Part shown: piece by piece, positions 1 to 8,653 of the stretch
Layout: each line of letters opens with the position of its first letter
Numbering within the stretch: the stretch's first letter is position 1
Assembly: GCA_017303575.1 (NCBI GenBank)
Contig: JAFLCL010000012.1
Location: 1 to 64,000, forward strand
Direction: 5' to 3'
Length of the DNA stretch: 64,000 nucleotides
DNA from: Deltaproteobacteria bacterium
Lineage (GTDB): Bacteria; Myxococcota_A; Polyangia; Polyangiales; Sandaracinaceae
Position numbers and translations under genes: made by a program
The notes under the pieces: model-generated
The model's input: only the letters and a program-made list of their open reading frames with translations
Databases searched by the model: none
What the model was told of the DNA's origin: nothing

Positions 1-92
1 AGGTCGTCGGACCCCTTGTCCCAGTGCTCGCCGAACTTGGTGCAGCCCATGCCGACGATCGCGACGCGGTCTTTGATGCCGTTGCTTCCCAT
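1..92 (-). CDS. SCP2-type thiolase / acetyl-CoA acetyltransferase, N-terminus only
   Basis: Only the first 30 codons lie in the window; the gene runs off the left edge. The visible N-terminus contains IVGMGCTKFGEHWDKG, the typical opening of the SCP2-like thiolases (acetyl-CoA acetyltransferases of lipid or CoA-thioester metabolism). The start ATG is preceded by GGAGACACGACC, a good ribosome binding site. The catalytic Cys/His residues lie outside the window, so activity cannot be judged. The frame of the upstream kinase gene stays open across this start, so the two genes overlap or the kinase end is shifted. Confidence 0.72.
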   Translation of the reverse strand, partial: MGSNGIKDRVAIVGMGCTKFGEHWDKGSDD

Positions 93-1585
93 GGTCGTGT
101 CTCCTTCGTCAGCGCCGCGGGCGGCAGGCTCGGGACCGCGATCGATCGCGCGTCGCTCGCGCCCGTGGGGGAGGCGGGCAGGAGCGCGCTCGTCCCGTGC
201 GGGATCTCGGAGGCGCCCGTCGACGTGAACACAGCGCTCGCCGCGTTCGCGCCGAGGTCGGTGCCCGAGTCTTCGAGGGCCTGCGCGGCGGACACACCGA
301 TCGACGTCGCTGTCGGATCGGTCGTGTCTCCCTCCTGCGGCAACGGCTGCGTGATCGAGGGCGGCGCCTCCGCAGGCGCGCGGATCCCCGCCGGCTCGGA
401 GCGACGAAGCGGCGCCTCACGCGCGCCCGTGGGCTCCATCGGTGCCGTGCCCGGTGCGGACCGATCGACCCGACGCTGGAAGCGACCGAGCACGTCCGCG
501 CGCGGAGCCGACACGGGCATCGGGCTCACCACCGAGCCCGCCACGGAGCCAGTCAGCGGCGCGGTGCCCGCTTGCTTGCGGCTCGCCACGGTCCCTGCCG
601 CGCGAGGACCGAGCGCGTCCTCCGTCAGCTCCTCGGCGCACATCAGCCGCACGAAGCGACCGAGCTCCACGGTGTCCGAGGGCTCGGGGCACGTGCGGAG
701 GTACGCCTCGAGATCGGAGCGCAGCGCGAGCGCATCCGGGTAGCGGTCCTCGCGCATCGGCGACAGCGCCTTGAGCGCGATCGCGGCGAGCTGGGGAGGG
801 ATGCGCTCGAAGCGCTCGGGGCGCGGCAGCTGTCCGCTCGCCGACAAGCGCCGCGCGAGGCGCTGATCGCTCGGAGGAAAGAGCGCCTCGCCGAGCACCG
901 ACTCGAACACGAGGATGCCCACGTTGAAGAGGTCGCTGCGCGCATCGAGCGAGTCCCCACGCGCCTGCTCGGGTGAGAGGTAGGTGTGCTTGCCCTTCAC
1001 GACGCCGTGCTCGGTGCGATCGCTCGTGGTGCTGGTGCTCGCCGCCTTCGCGATGCCGAAGTCCGCGAGCTTCACCGCGCCGTCGAAGGACACGAGCACG
1101 TTCGACGGCGTGACGTCGCGGTGCACGATGCCGGCGGGCCTTCCATCGATGCGAACCGAGTGTGCGTGGGCGAGCGCCTCGCACACGAAGCTCGCGATCT
1201 TGGCGCTGTGGTGCGGCGGGATCGCGCCCGGCCGACCCACGCGTCGCGCCTCGCTGAGCGCGCGCAGGATGAGCGCGCGCAGATCGACGCCACGCACGAG
1301 CTCCATCGCGAGGTAGAGCGTCACGCCACCGTCGTCGGGCACCGCGCCGAAGTCGTAGACGTGCACGACGTTCGGGTGAGAGAGCAGCGCGGCGAGCTTG
1401 GCCTCGTCGCGGAACATGCGGGTGAACTCGGGATCCGCCGCCAGGTGCGGGAGGATCCGCTTCACGACGAGCTCACGCGCGAAGCCGTCGGGCCCCTCTT
1501 GGCGCGCGAGGAAGATCTCGGCCATGCCGCCCGTCGCGAGCCGGCGGACGAGCCGGTACGGTCCGAGCGGGATGCCGACTGCCAT
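1..1585 (-). CDS. Ser/Thr protein kinase, end not resolved
   Basis: A eukaryotic-type (Hanks) kinase. The ATG at 1585 opens a Gly-rich loop (LATGGMAEIF, residues 16-25), then Lys42 in ELVVK, Glu61 in FRDEAK, the catalytic loop HRDVTPSN (155-162) and DFG (175-177). The usual HRDLKPEN lysine is replaced by Thr, a variant common in myxobacterial kinases. After the roughly 280-residue kinase domain comes a Pro/Ala/Thr/Ser-rich tail with no clear domain and no obvious membrane segment. The frame has no stop before base 1, although the thiolase starts at 92. Third-position G/C preference fades near base 100, and a TGA lies in the neighbouring frame at 109-111. I therefore think the true end is near 109 and that a frame change is possible there. 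Confidence 0.8.
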   Translation of the reverse strand, partial: MAVGIPLGPYRLVRRLATGGMAEIFLARQEGPDGFARELVVKRILPHLAADPEFTRMFRDEAKLAALLSHPNVVHVYDFGAVPDDGGVTLYLAMELVRGVDLRALILRALSEARRVGRPGAIPPHHSAKIASFVCEALAHAHSVRIDGRPAGIVHRDVTPSNVLVSFDGAVKLADFGIAKAASTSTTSDRTEHGVVKGKHTYLSPEQARGDSLDARSDLFNVGILVFESVLGEALFPPSDQRLARRLSASGQLPRPERFERIPPQLAAIALKALSPMREDRYPDALALRSDLEAYLRTCPEPSDTVELGRFVRLMCAEELTEDALGPRAAGTVASRKQAGTAPLTGSVAGSVVSPMPVSAPRADVLGRFQRRVDRSAPGTAPMEPTGAREAPLRRSEPAGIRAPAEAPPSITQPLPQEGDTTDPTATSIGVSAAQALEDSGTDLGANAASAVFTSTGASEIPHGTSALLPASPTGASDARSIAVPSLPPAALTKETRPWEATASKTASRSSAWAAPSSASTGTRGPTT

Positions 1586-1658
1586 CGATCGACGGCGATG
1601 GTAGCCGAAGCGAGCGCCAGTGCGCGATGGTGGTCCGCGCGCGAGCGCTCGTGCGAGC

Positions 1659-3045
1659 ATGCCCGCGATGCTCCGACTCCGCGGGCCGGTCACCGTGTGG
1701 CTCGCCCTCACCGCTGCGTGTGGACGCATCGACTACGCGCCCGGCGACACGGCCGAGTCGATCGACGCGAGCCTCGACGCCGCGGCCGCGCCCGATGCAG
1801 CGATGGATGCACCGGGGCTCGACGCGTTCTCTCCGGACGCGGCGGACGACGCGGCGCTCGACGCGCCGATCGCGATCGATGCCGGTCGTGACATCGGCCC
1901 CGTGGACGCGGGCGACACGTGTCTTCGCGCGACCGCGCAGTGGCTCCTCGGCACGGGCCCCGACAGCGTCGACCACGTGGTCATCACCCGCGACGACGGC
2001 GTCGTGATCGGAGGTCAGGTCTCCAACTCCGGCCTCCTCCCCGGCCTGACGAGCGGCGCCTTCCTCGCGCGCATCGACGACGGCGGCGGCCTCGTGTGGC
2101 AAGACGCCAGCATCGTCAACGACGTGGCGCGTCAGGGGGACTCGCTCCTCGTGCTCCGCGGCTCGACGCTCGATCGCGTCGACGGCGCCTCGGGCGCGAT
2201 GATGTCGACCTTGGGCACTGTGATGCCGGCCTTCGCGAACGGCAGCGGCGCCGTGGTGCCTCGCCCCGGCGGTGGCGCGGTGATCGCGCTCGTGCCGGGC
2301 GGCGCGCTCTCGTGGAACGGCACCTCCATCGTCACCTCGACGATGGGCGCCACCGACGTCGCGATCGTCGTCGTCGACGGCGCGGGCACGGTGATCGGCT
2401 CATCGGTGGGCGGATCGGGCGACAACGACACCGTGAACGATCTCGTGGCAGCGGGTGATCGGTACTTCCTCGCGGGCTTGTCGAACACTGCGCCCTCCTG
2501 CTTCGGGCCCGCGACGTGCACGACGGACGCCGGCGACTTCCTCCTCCAACTCGACGGCGATCCGCCCACGCCCAGCAGGTTCCTCCCGCGCGCCGTCACG
2601 GCTGGCGCGTACTCGCTCGTCGCCGACGCGGCGGGCAACCTCTTCGGCGCGGGGCAGAACGCGATCGTGGGCATGAGCGTGTCTGGCACCGTGCGCTTCT
2701 CGCACCCCACCGTGACGTTCCCCGCGATCGCTTACGACGCGGGCCGCGATCGGGTGGTCGTCGCGGGCCGGTTGATCTCGGCCACGACGATCGACGGCAC
2801 CACGATCAGCCCGCTCGGACCTCGCGAGTCGCTCGTGGTGCTGGCTCGACGCGGCGACGGGCGCTCTGATCGATCACTACGTCGCGGGCGACGGCAGCTT
2901 CGCAGTGGAGGACGTCGCCGTCCGCGCCGACGGCACCGTGCACGTGGTGGGCTCCAGCGACACGCCGTTCGCGACGTGCCCCGGCGGCGTCACGCCCGCG
3001 CCCGCGGGTGACTTCGACGCCTTCGTCCTCACCATCCGCCCGTGA
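1659..3045 (+). pseudogene. Asp-Ala-linker lipoprotein with a single-base frameshift
   Basis: The N-terminus is a signal peptide ending in LALTAACGR (lipobox-like Cys), followed by a DA-rich linker (SIDASLDAAAAPDAAMDAPG). The body carries repeated VITRDDGVVIGGQ-like strands that resemble a beta-propeller or SBBP-type surface protein. The opening frame continues to about base 2838. It then becomes Arg-rich nonsense, while the +1-shifted frame reads on sensibly (LDAATGALIDHYVAGDG to AFVLTIRP) to the TGA at 3043-3045. Removing one base in GTGGTGCTGGCTCGAC gives VVWLD and joins the two halves. It is either a real inactivating or phase-variable frameshift or a sequencing error. ATG 1659 or 1668 could be the start. 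Function unknown. Confidence 0.7.
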
Positions 3046-3072
3046 CGGTGACGCTGCGCTCCGCGCGTCGCG

Positions 3073-4449
3073 TCAGACGCTGGCGAGCGCAGCGACGAAG
3101 CGGTCGAGGTCCTCGCGCGAGTGACGCTCGGTCACTGCCACGAGGAAGTCCTTGTCGTGCCCCGTTCCCGGCGCCGCAGGCGGGAACCAACGCGCGAGCG
3201 CCACGCCACCGAGGATGCCCTTGGCCGCGAGGGCCGCGAGCAGCGGCGCCGCAGCGCCCTCGTTGCGGCGCACGACGAACTCGTTGTACGTCGGTGCCGA
3301 GTACGGCAGCGAGAACTTGCCCGTCTCGAGCAGCTTCTTCTTCAGGTACTCGCTCTTGGCCAGGCACGCGCGGCCGACCTCGAGGAAGCCCTTCTTGCCG
3401 AGCATCGCGGTGCGGATCGTCATCGCGAGCGCGATGAGGCCGTGGTTGGTGCAGATGTTCGACGTCGCCTTCTCGCGACGGATGTGCTGCTCGCGCGTGG
3501 AGAGCGTGAGCACGAAGCCGCGCTCGCCCTTCTGATCGACGGTCTCGCCACAGAGCCTGCCCGGCATCTGGTTGAGCAGCTCCTTGCCGCTGCGGATCGC
3601 GAAGAGGCCCACGCCCGGTCCGCCCATCTGCGGCGGCACCGCGAGCGCCTGCCCTTCACCCACCGCGATGTCGACGCCGCACTGACCGGGCGCCTTGATC
3701 ATCGAGAGCGCGTAGGGCTCGTGCGTCGCGGTCACGAGCAGGACGCCGCGCGCCTTGGTGATCGCGCGCAGCGCCTCGAGATCCTCCACGCAGCCCATGA
3801 AGTTGGGGTAGCCCACCACGAGCACGGCGGTGTCGTCGCGCAGCGTGGCCTCGAGCGCCTTGGTGTCGGTGCGACCATCCTCACCGAGCGCGACGCGCGA
3901 CACGAGCTTCTCGCCGTGATCGACGTTGCGCAGGTAGGTCTCGATCGTCTGGATCGACTCGGGGTGCACGCCCTCCGAGACCGCGACGTGGAGGCGCCCC
4001 GTCACGCGGCGCGCCATCAGCACCGCCTCGGCCGTCGCGCTCGCCGCGTCGTACATCGACGCATTCGCGATCTCCATGCCGAGCAGCTCGCACACGATCG
4101 TCTGGAACTCGAAGATCGCCTGGAGCGTCCCTTGCGAGACCTCGGCCTGGTACGGCGTGTACGCCGTGTAGAACTCGCTGCGCAGGAGCAGCTGATCCAT
4201 CGCGGGCGGGATGTGGTGCTCGTAGAGGCCCGCGCCGAGGAACGAGAGCGCACGCGCCGCGTCGTTCTGGTGCGCGAGCGCCTCGAGGTGGCCCATCAGC
4301 TGCGCCTCCGGCAGCGCCGGATCGATCGCGAGCGGACGACCGAGGCGGTTGGCCGTCGGCACGTCGTCGAACAGCGCGTCGAGCGACGGCACGCCGATCG
4401 TCGCGAGCATGGACCGGATCTCGTCTTCCGTGTGGGGCAGGTACCGCAT
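3073..4449 (-). CDS. gcvPA: Glycine dehydrogenase (decarboxylating) subunit 1
   Basis: The N-terminal half of the split P-protein of the glycine cleavage system, 458 residues, a normal length for the family. It opens MRYLPHTEDEIRSML and has the family segments FLGAGLYEHHIPPAMD, YTPYQAEVSQGTLQ and SMYDAASATAEA. The pyridoxal-phosphate lysine belongs to the partner subunit GcvPB, which is not in this window. The ATG at 4449 is chosen because GGAGGTCCTCG sits just upstream; the longer reading upstream lacks such support. The gene stands alone, about 23 kb from gcvT-gcvH, and converges with the frameshifted lipoprotein. Confidence 0.92.
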   Translation of the reverse strand: MRYLPHTEDEIRSMLATIGVPSLDALFDDVPTANRLGRPLAIDPALPEAQLMGHLEALAHQNDAARALSFLGAGLYEHHIPPAMDQLLLRSEFYTAYTPYQAEVSQGTLQAIFEFQTIVCELLGMEIANASMYDAASATAEAVLMARRVTGRLHVAVSEGVHPESIQTIETYLRNVDHGEKLVSRVALGEDGRTDTKALEATLRDDTAVLVVGYPNFMGCVEDLEALRAITKARGVLLVTATHEPYALSMIKAPGQCGVDIAVGEGQALAVPPQMGGPGVGLFAIRSGKELLNQMPGRLCGETVDQKGERGFVLTLSTREQHIRREKATSNICTNHGLIALAMTIRTAMLGKKGFLEVGRACLAKSEYLKKKLLETGKFSLPYSAPTYNEFVVRRNEGAAAPLLAALAAKGILGGVALARWFPPAAPGTGHDKDFLVAVTERHSREDLDRFVAALASV

Positions 4450-4528
4450 CGAGGACCTCCGAGGCGCCGCGCTTGTACCCGATCGCGACAGCGCACGCAC
4501 CCGCGTCGCACGGCTAGGCTAGGCCCCC

Positions 4529-5461
4529 ATGCGACTCGCTCCCCTGCTCCTCCTCCTCTCGTTCGCCTCGCTCGGCTGCGGCGCCTCGTCGGCGTCTTCG
4601 GGGACCGCCTCGATCGCGAGCGATTCGCACGCTCCCACGTCGTGGACGCACTGGCGCGACGCCCGCCATGCGTCCCTCGCGGGCGAAGACGGTTGGCTCA
4701 CACTGATCGCGCTCGGCTGGCTGGATGGCCCGGTCACGACGATCGGATCGGACCCTTCCTCCGGCATCGTGCTCCCCGCCGATCACGCGCCCGCCCGCGT
4801 CGGCACGATCACTGTCCGCGATCATCAGGCGTTCTTCACGCCCGACGCCTCCGCAGCGGTCACGAACGAGGGCGCGCCCGTCTCGAGCGAGATCGCCCTC
4901 GTGCCCGACGATCCAGGCCCCGCCACCGAGCTGTCCGTCGGACCGATCCGCTTCCACGTGATCGCGCGGAGCGGCCGCCTCGGCGTGCGCGTGAAGGATC
5001 GCGAGAGCCCCGCGCGCCTCTCGTTCCACGGCCCCGAGGTCTTCGACTACGACGCAGACTTCCGCCTCCCCGCGCGCTTCGAGCCCGCCGCCGAGGGCGA
5101 GTCACTTCCGATCGTGAACGTGCTCGGACAGACATCCGAGGAGCCGCTCGCGGGCCGACTGCGCTTCACGCACGACGGCACCGAGCACGTGCTCCTCGCG
5201 ACGTGGGCGGGCACCGATCCCTCCGAAGGCCTCTCCTTGATGATCCGCGACGCGACGAGCGACGAAGGCACGAGCTACGGCGCAGGCCGCTACCTCGAGG
5301 TTCGCGCGCCCGAAGACGGCGCCTCGTGGACCATCGACTTCAACTACGCGTACACACCGCCCTGCGGCTACACCGACTTCGCGACATGCCCGCTCCCCCC
5401 GAGCGACAACGAGCTCCCGTTCGCGATCACCGCAGGCGAGCGCGCCCCCGAAGGACATTGA
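4529..5461 (+). CDS. DUF1684 domain lipoprotein
   Basis: A 310-residue protein with a lipoprotein signal (LLLLLSFASLGCGAS, Cys about residue 17). The body matches the DUF1684 pattern: an N-terminal WLTLIALGWLDGP strand, a middle VRVKDRESPAR segment and the diagnostic C-terminal DFNYAYTPPCGYTDFATCPL with LPFAITAGE close to the end. DUF1684 proteins have no established biochemical role. The gene is divergent from gcvPA with about 80 bp between starts and is followed on the same strand by another lipoprotein after 36 bp. The family call is firm; the function is unknown. Confidence 0.85.
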   Translation: MRLAPLLLLLSFASLGCGASSASSGTASIASDSHAPTSWTHWRDARHASLAGEDGWLTLIALGWLDGPVTTIGSDPSSGIVLPADHAPARVGTITVRDHQAFFTPDASAAVTNEGAPVSSEIALVPDDPGPATELSVGPIRFHVIARSGRLGVRVKDRESPARLSFHGPEVFDYDADFRLPARFEPAAEGESLPIVNVLGQTSEEPLAGRLRFTHDGTEHVLLATWAGTDPSEGLSLMIRDATSDEGTSYGAGRYLEVRAPEDGASWTIDFNYAYTPPCGYTDFATCPLPPSDNELPFAITAGERAPEGH

Positions 5462-5497
5462 TCCCATCGAGATACCGATCCCTGGATGGAGGTGCCC

Positions 5498-6640
5498 ATG
5501 ACTTGCTCGTGGCCGATCGCAGTGGTGGCGGTCCTGATGGCGATGACGACCGTCGCGTGCGTGACCACGCATGCGCCAGAGGACGCGCGTGAGCTCGACA
5601 CGACGCTCGCGCCCGATGCGGTACTCGGCGTCGACGTCGACGCATTCCAAACACCCGATGCGCTCGAGCTGCCTGATGGGTTCATGTGCGCTGATGCCGA
5701 CGGTGACGGCGAGATCGACGCACGGTGCGGTGGCACCGACTGCGATGACAGAGACCCCGCAGTCTCGTCGACACGCACACTCTGCGCTTCACCAACGACC
5801 GTCACACGATGCGACGGCGCCATGCGGGTGGACGCGGTGTGCGACGAGGCAACGCCGTACTGCGATGCGCGCACGAATGGTTGCGTCCCGGACGCCTGTG
5901 GAGATCTCGTCGTGCACGCGAACGAGCAGTGCGACGACGGGCGCGACAGGGTGGACTTTGCGTGTGTGGACTGCACGCGGACGTGCCGCTCCTCGGAAGA
6001 GTGCGAGGAAGGGTTCGTGTGCCGTCCGTTCATGTCGACGGACTACGAACGACGGCTCTCGGGATGTGCACCTGCCAACCCGGGAGGAGCGCCCTTGGGA
6101 GCGCGCTGTGCGGCAGACAGCGAGTGCTACTCGGGGTTGTGTAGCCCGGCGGACGCACGCTGCACCGAGTCGGCCGTGGAGGCAGAGATTGGCGAGTGCA
6201 GCGGGCCGCATCGCTGGTCCGAGCACGTGCCGTTGGCGCGCAACGCCGTAGGCGGCGGAGGGTTCGTCGCCTCCGACTCCACGTGTGCATTCGAGTGTCG
6301 GCACGACGACGAATGCGCCGCAGGCGCGACCTGCGTGTCGATGACCCTCGCTCGAGGCGGCTCCATCTACATCGTCGGCGGATGCCGAGCCGACTGGACC
6401 CGTGGGACCACGCCGCAGGGCGAGACGTGCACGTTCGACCGAGACTGTGCCTCCGGCGTCTGCGTCTATGAGCGTTGCTCACGCCACTGCCGCGACGACG
6501 CCGACTGCGACGCCGCCGCGCCGAACTGCGTGGCCGCAGACCGCGCGATGCCGCCCGCTGAAGTGGCGGGCGACTACTGGGCCTGCAACCCTCGCCCTCT
6601 GGAGTGGGGCCCGCCCTTCTCGACCGTCTGCCTCCCCTGA
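5498..6640 (+). CDS. Cys-rich lipoprotein with MopE-type metal-binding motif
   Basis: A 380-residue exported protein. ATG 5498 is preferred over 5486 because GGAGGTGCCC lies directly before it. A hydrophobic signal ends in AMTTVACVTT (weak lipobox). Around residue 70 is the acidic motif DGDGEIDARCGGTDCDDRDP, the putative metal-binding repeat found in MopE-like proteins of delta-proteobacteria and myxobacteria. The rest contains many Cys pairs (CRSSEECEEGFVC, CTFDRDCASGVCV) typical of disulfide-bonded surface proteins. Codon use is slightly less GC-biased than in neighbours. It may be cotranscribed with the DUF1684 gene. No enzymatic motif seen. Confidence 0.75.
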   Translation: MTCSWPIAVVAVLMAMTTVACVTTHAPEDARELDTTLAPDAVLGVDVDAFQTPDALELPDGFMCADADGDGEIDARCGGTDCDDRDPAVSSTRTLCASPTTVTRCDGAMRVDAVCDEATPYCDARTNGCVPDACGDLVVHANEQCDDGRDRVDFACVDCTRTCRSSEECEEGFVCRPFMSTDYERRLSGCAPANPGGAPLGARCAADSECYSGLCSPADARCTESAVEAEIGECSGPHRWSEHVPLARNAVGGGGFVASDSTCAFECRHDDECAAGATCVSMTLARGGSIYIVGGCRADWTRGTTPQGETCTFDRDCASGVCVYERCSRHCRDDADCDAAAPNCVAADRAMPPAEVAGDYWACNPRPLEWGPPFSTVCLP

Positions 6641-6703
6641 GAGCAGGTGGAATCGCGCGCAGTCACTGACTGAGTCTCCGATGCGATGGACACGACGAGG
6701 GCA

Positions 6704-6772
6704 CGCGGGCGGGGGGTCGGAGCGAAGCGTCGGCGCGGAGACGACACGCGGAGCGCAGGCCCCCCGCCCGCG
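6704..6772. repeat. Palindromic intergenic element, copy 1
   Basis: A 12-bp perfect inverted repeat (CGCGGGCGGGGG at 6704-6715, complement at 6761-6772) encloses a 45-base core. Forty-one of 44 aligned core bases are identical to those of the element at 58139-58218, including the block GTCGGCGCGGAGACGACACG. It lies between a lipoprotein gene and pssA. There is no T-run and no open frame of its own. Confidence 0.75.
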
Positions 6773-6892
6773 CGCCCCGTGCGGTAGGTCGATGAGTGCC
6801 GACAGCGGCACCACGGTCCTCTCGCGAACACGCGAGCTTCGATGTCACAACCATCACTTGCGTCTTCGCGCGCCGCGAGCAGCCTGCGCGCG

Positions 6893-7525
6893 ATGACCGA
6901 GCCCGCGCCGCGCAAGCCGCACCTCTCGATGCTCCGCACGTTCGTGCCCGCGGACCTCATCACGATGGTGAACGCCGCCAGCGGTACGGGCGCCATCCTC
7001 GCGTGCGTGCGTTATGCCCGCGAGCACGAGGCGTTCTTCGCGATCCTCGCGTTCGTGCTCTTGCCCATCGCCCTGATCGCGGACGTCGCCGATGGTGCCG
7101 TGGCCCGCGCGACCAAGCGACAGTCCCCGCTCGGTGCCGATCTCGACTCGCTCGCAGACGTCGTGAGCTTCGGCGCCGCGCCCGCGGTGCTCGGGTTCTC
7201 GCTCGGCCTCGACGGCGGATGGGACGCCGCGATCCTCGTGTTCTTCGTGGCGTGCGGCATCAGCCGTCTGGCTCGCTACAACGCCACCGCCTCCTCGCTC
7301 TCGGACGCCTCGGGCAAGGTGAAGTACTACGAGGGCACGCCCATCCCCACGAGCCTCGTCCTCGTCGCGATGCTCGCGATCGCCTTCTGGCAGAACGCCG
7401 TGCACGCCTCGTTGTGGCTCGGCGCGATCGAGCTCGGCCCCTGGACGCTGCACCCGCTCGTGCTCGCGTTCGGCGCGAGCGGCTGCGCGATGGTGAGCGG
7501 CACGCTGCGCATCCCCAAGCCCTGA
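6893..7525 (+). CDS. pssA: CDP-diacylglycerol-serine O-phosphatidyltransferase
   Basis: A membrane enzyme making phosphatidylserine, the precursor of phosphatidylethanolamine, from CDP-diacylglycerol and serine. It carries the CDP-alcohol phosphatidyltransferase signature DG-x2-AR-x8-G-x3-D-x3-D (DGAVARATKRQSPLGADLDS) with LADVVSFGAAPA after it, then ISRLARYN and YYEGTPIP, which match PssA rather than other family members. Several hydrophobic helices cover most of the 210 residues. The reading extends to an ATG at 6842, but those codons (TCA, CAA, CTT) lack the local third-position bias, so I place the start at 6893. No strong Shine-Dalgarno sequence is visible. Confidence 0.88.
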   Translation: MTEPAPRKPHLSMLRTFVPADLITMVNAASGTGAILACVRYAREHEAFFAILAFVLLPIALIADVADGAVARATKRQSPLGADLDSLADVVSFGAAPAVLGFSLGLDGGWDAAILVFFVACGISRLARYNATASSLSDASGKVKYYEGTPIPTSLVLVAMLAIAFWQNAVHASLWLGAIELGPWTLHPLVLAFGASGCAMVSGTLRIPKP

Positions 7526-7698
7526 GGTGTGCGGAGCAGATCTGCCCCACGCGTTGCAACGCTGCGACGGAGCCAGTGGTGACGCGGATCCTCCCGTCCC
7601 ATCGGCGGATCCCCTGTGTTCGCAAGGCGATCGCGCGATCGAGGACGCACACCGCGGGATGGCCAGCGTCGGCCTCGACCGTGCAATCCACGCTGGGC

Positions 7699-8193
7699 AT
7701 GTCCACTTCCACTGTCGCCCGACCCAAGTCGTTCGCGTCCTTTGCCGCTGCAAACGACTCAGGCGTGAGGCGTGTACGCAAGGAAGAGCTCGCGCGCGTG
7801 TGGCCGCTGCGCCGTACCCTCGTGGTGACGGACGCCATGGACGCGCCGGACAACCTCGCCAAGGAGCTCGTCGGCAAGCTCCGCTGCGCGGTGGAGATGG
7901 TGGACAGCCTCGACGCGGGCCTCGCGTCGCTCGAGACCCACACGCCCGATGCTGTGCTGGTCGTCTCCGCGACGTTCGAGTCCTGCCTGGCGGCGCTACG
8001 TGCGCTGCGCGCGTCGCCGAACGGTGGCGCGTTCTCGATCGTCGCGCTGCTCGCGCACGACGCCCACCGCAACTGGCAGGCCCTGCGCGAAGCGGGCGCC
8101 GACGCGAGCTACCACCACCCGACGGCGACGCCCGAGATCGCGCGCGCCATCCTCGGCGTGACGCTCTCGCAGCGCACCACCCGCGCGTGGTGA
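7699..8193 (+). CDS. Degenerate response-regulator receiver protein
   Basis: A 164-residue protein with the outline of a CheY-type alpha/beta receiver from about residue 35: TLVVTDAMD for the first strand and acidic pair, DAVLVVSA where the phospho-acceptor strand should be, SIVALLAHD for the fourth strand, and HHPTATPEIARAIL at the end. The phospho-acceptor Asp position reads Val/Ser and the conserved Lys is absent, so phosphorylation is unlikely. There is no output domain. It stands alone downstream of pssA, after 173 bp in which I see no feature. The fold assignment is an inference from pattern only. Confidence 0.55.
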   Translation: MSTSTVARPKSFASFAAANDSGVRRVRKEELARVWPLRRTLVVTDAMDAPDNLAKELVGKLRCAVEMVDSLDAGLASLETHTPDAVLVVSATFESCLAALRALRASPNGGAFSIVALLAHDAHRNWQALREAGADASYHHPTATPEIARAILGVTLSQRTTRAW

Positions 8194-8233
8194 GCACCAC
8201 CCCCTACGCCCCGCACTGACAGCCTCGCGCCTC

Positions 8234-8644
8234 TCACGCGCCGATGGCCGAGCAGATCTCGACGAGAAACCCGTCGAGGTCGCGCACGTAGGACACAGTC
8301 TGGCCCCACGGCTTCTCGCTCGGCTCGAGCACGGAGATCGCGCCATTCTCGAGCGCGCGCACGAACGCAGCGCGCACGTCCTCGACCACGAACGCCACCT
8401 CCGCCGCCGCGGCGAGCTCCGACGCGCGGTTGGGCCGGAACGCACCGCGGTTCGGCGTCGAGGTCTCGTCCGCGAAGGCGAGCGCGGTCGCGCCGGTCTC
8501 CATCTCCGCGTAGGTGCCCGACTCGTGCACGAAGCGCCTCGCCACGCCGAACGCCCGCTCGTAGAACGAGACGCTCGTCGCGACGTCGGGGACGTAGAGG
8601 ATCACGTAGCCCAGCCTCGGGGCCTTCGGTTGCGGGTTCGTCAT
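8234..8644 (-). CDS. VOC (glyoxalase/bleomycin-resistance fold) protein
   Basis: A 136-residue single-unit vicinal-oxygen-chelate protein: LGYVILYVPDVATSVSFYERAFG at the start, a central AEMETGATALAFAD, and the closing strand GQTVSYVRDLDGFLVEI. The second metal-ligand Glu (LVEI) is visible; the substrate cannot be told. It begins 10 bases after the stop of the AraC-type regulator gene on the same strand, so it is probably cotranscribed with it. Confidence 0.8.
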   Translation of the reverse strand: MTNPQPKAPRLGYVILYVPDVATSVSFYERAFGVARRFVHESGTYAEMETGATALAFADETSTPNRGAFRPNRASELAAAAEVAFVVEDVRAAFVRALENGAISVLEPSEKPWGQTVSYVRDLDGFLVEICSAIGA

Positions 8645-8653
8645 GGGGACGCG

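Noticed and set aside
3121..5592. An 823-codon plus-strand open frame
   Set aside because: Antisense to gcvPA and out of frame with the DUF1684 gene, both of which have family motifs. The sequence is low-complexity Arg/Glu/Leu.
6842..6892. Longer N-terminus for pssA
   Set aside because: Codons in this stretch (TCA, CAA, CCA, CTT) do not match the local third-position bias, and no family homology is visible there.
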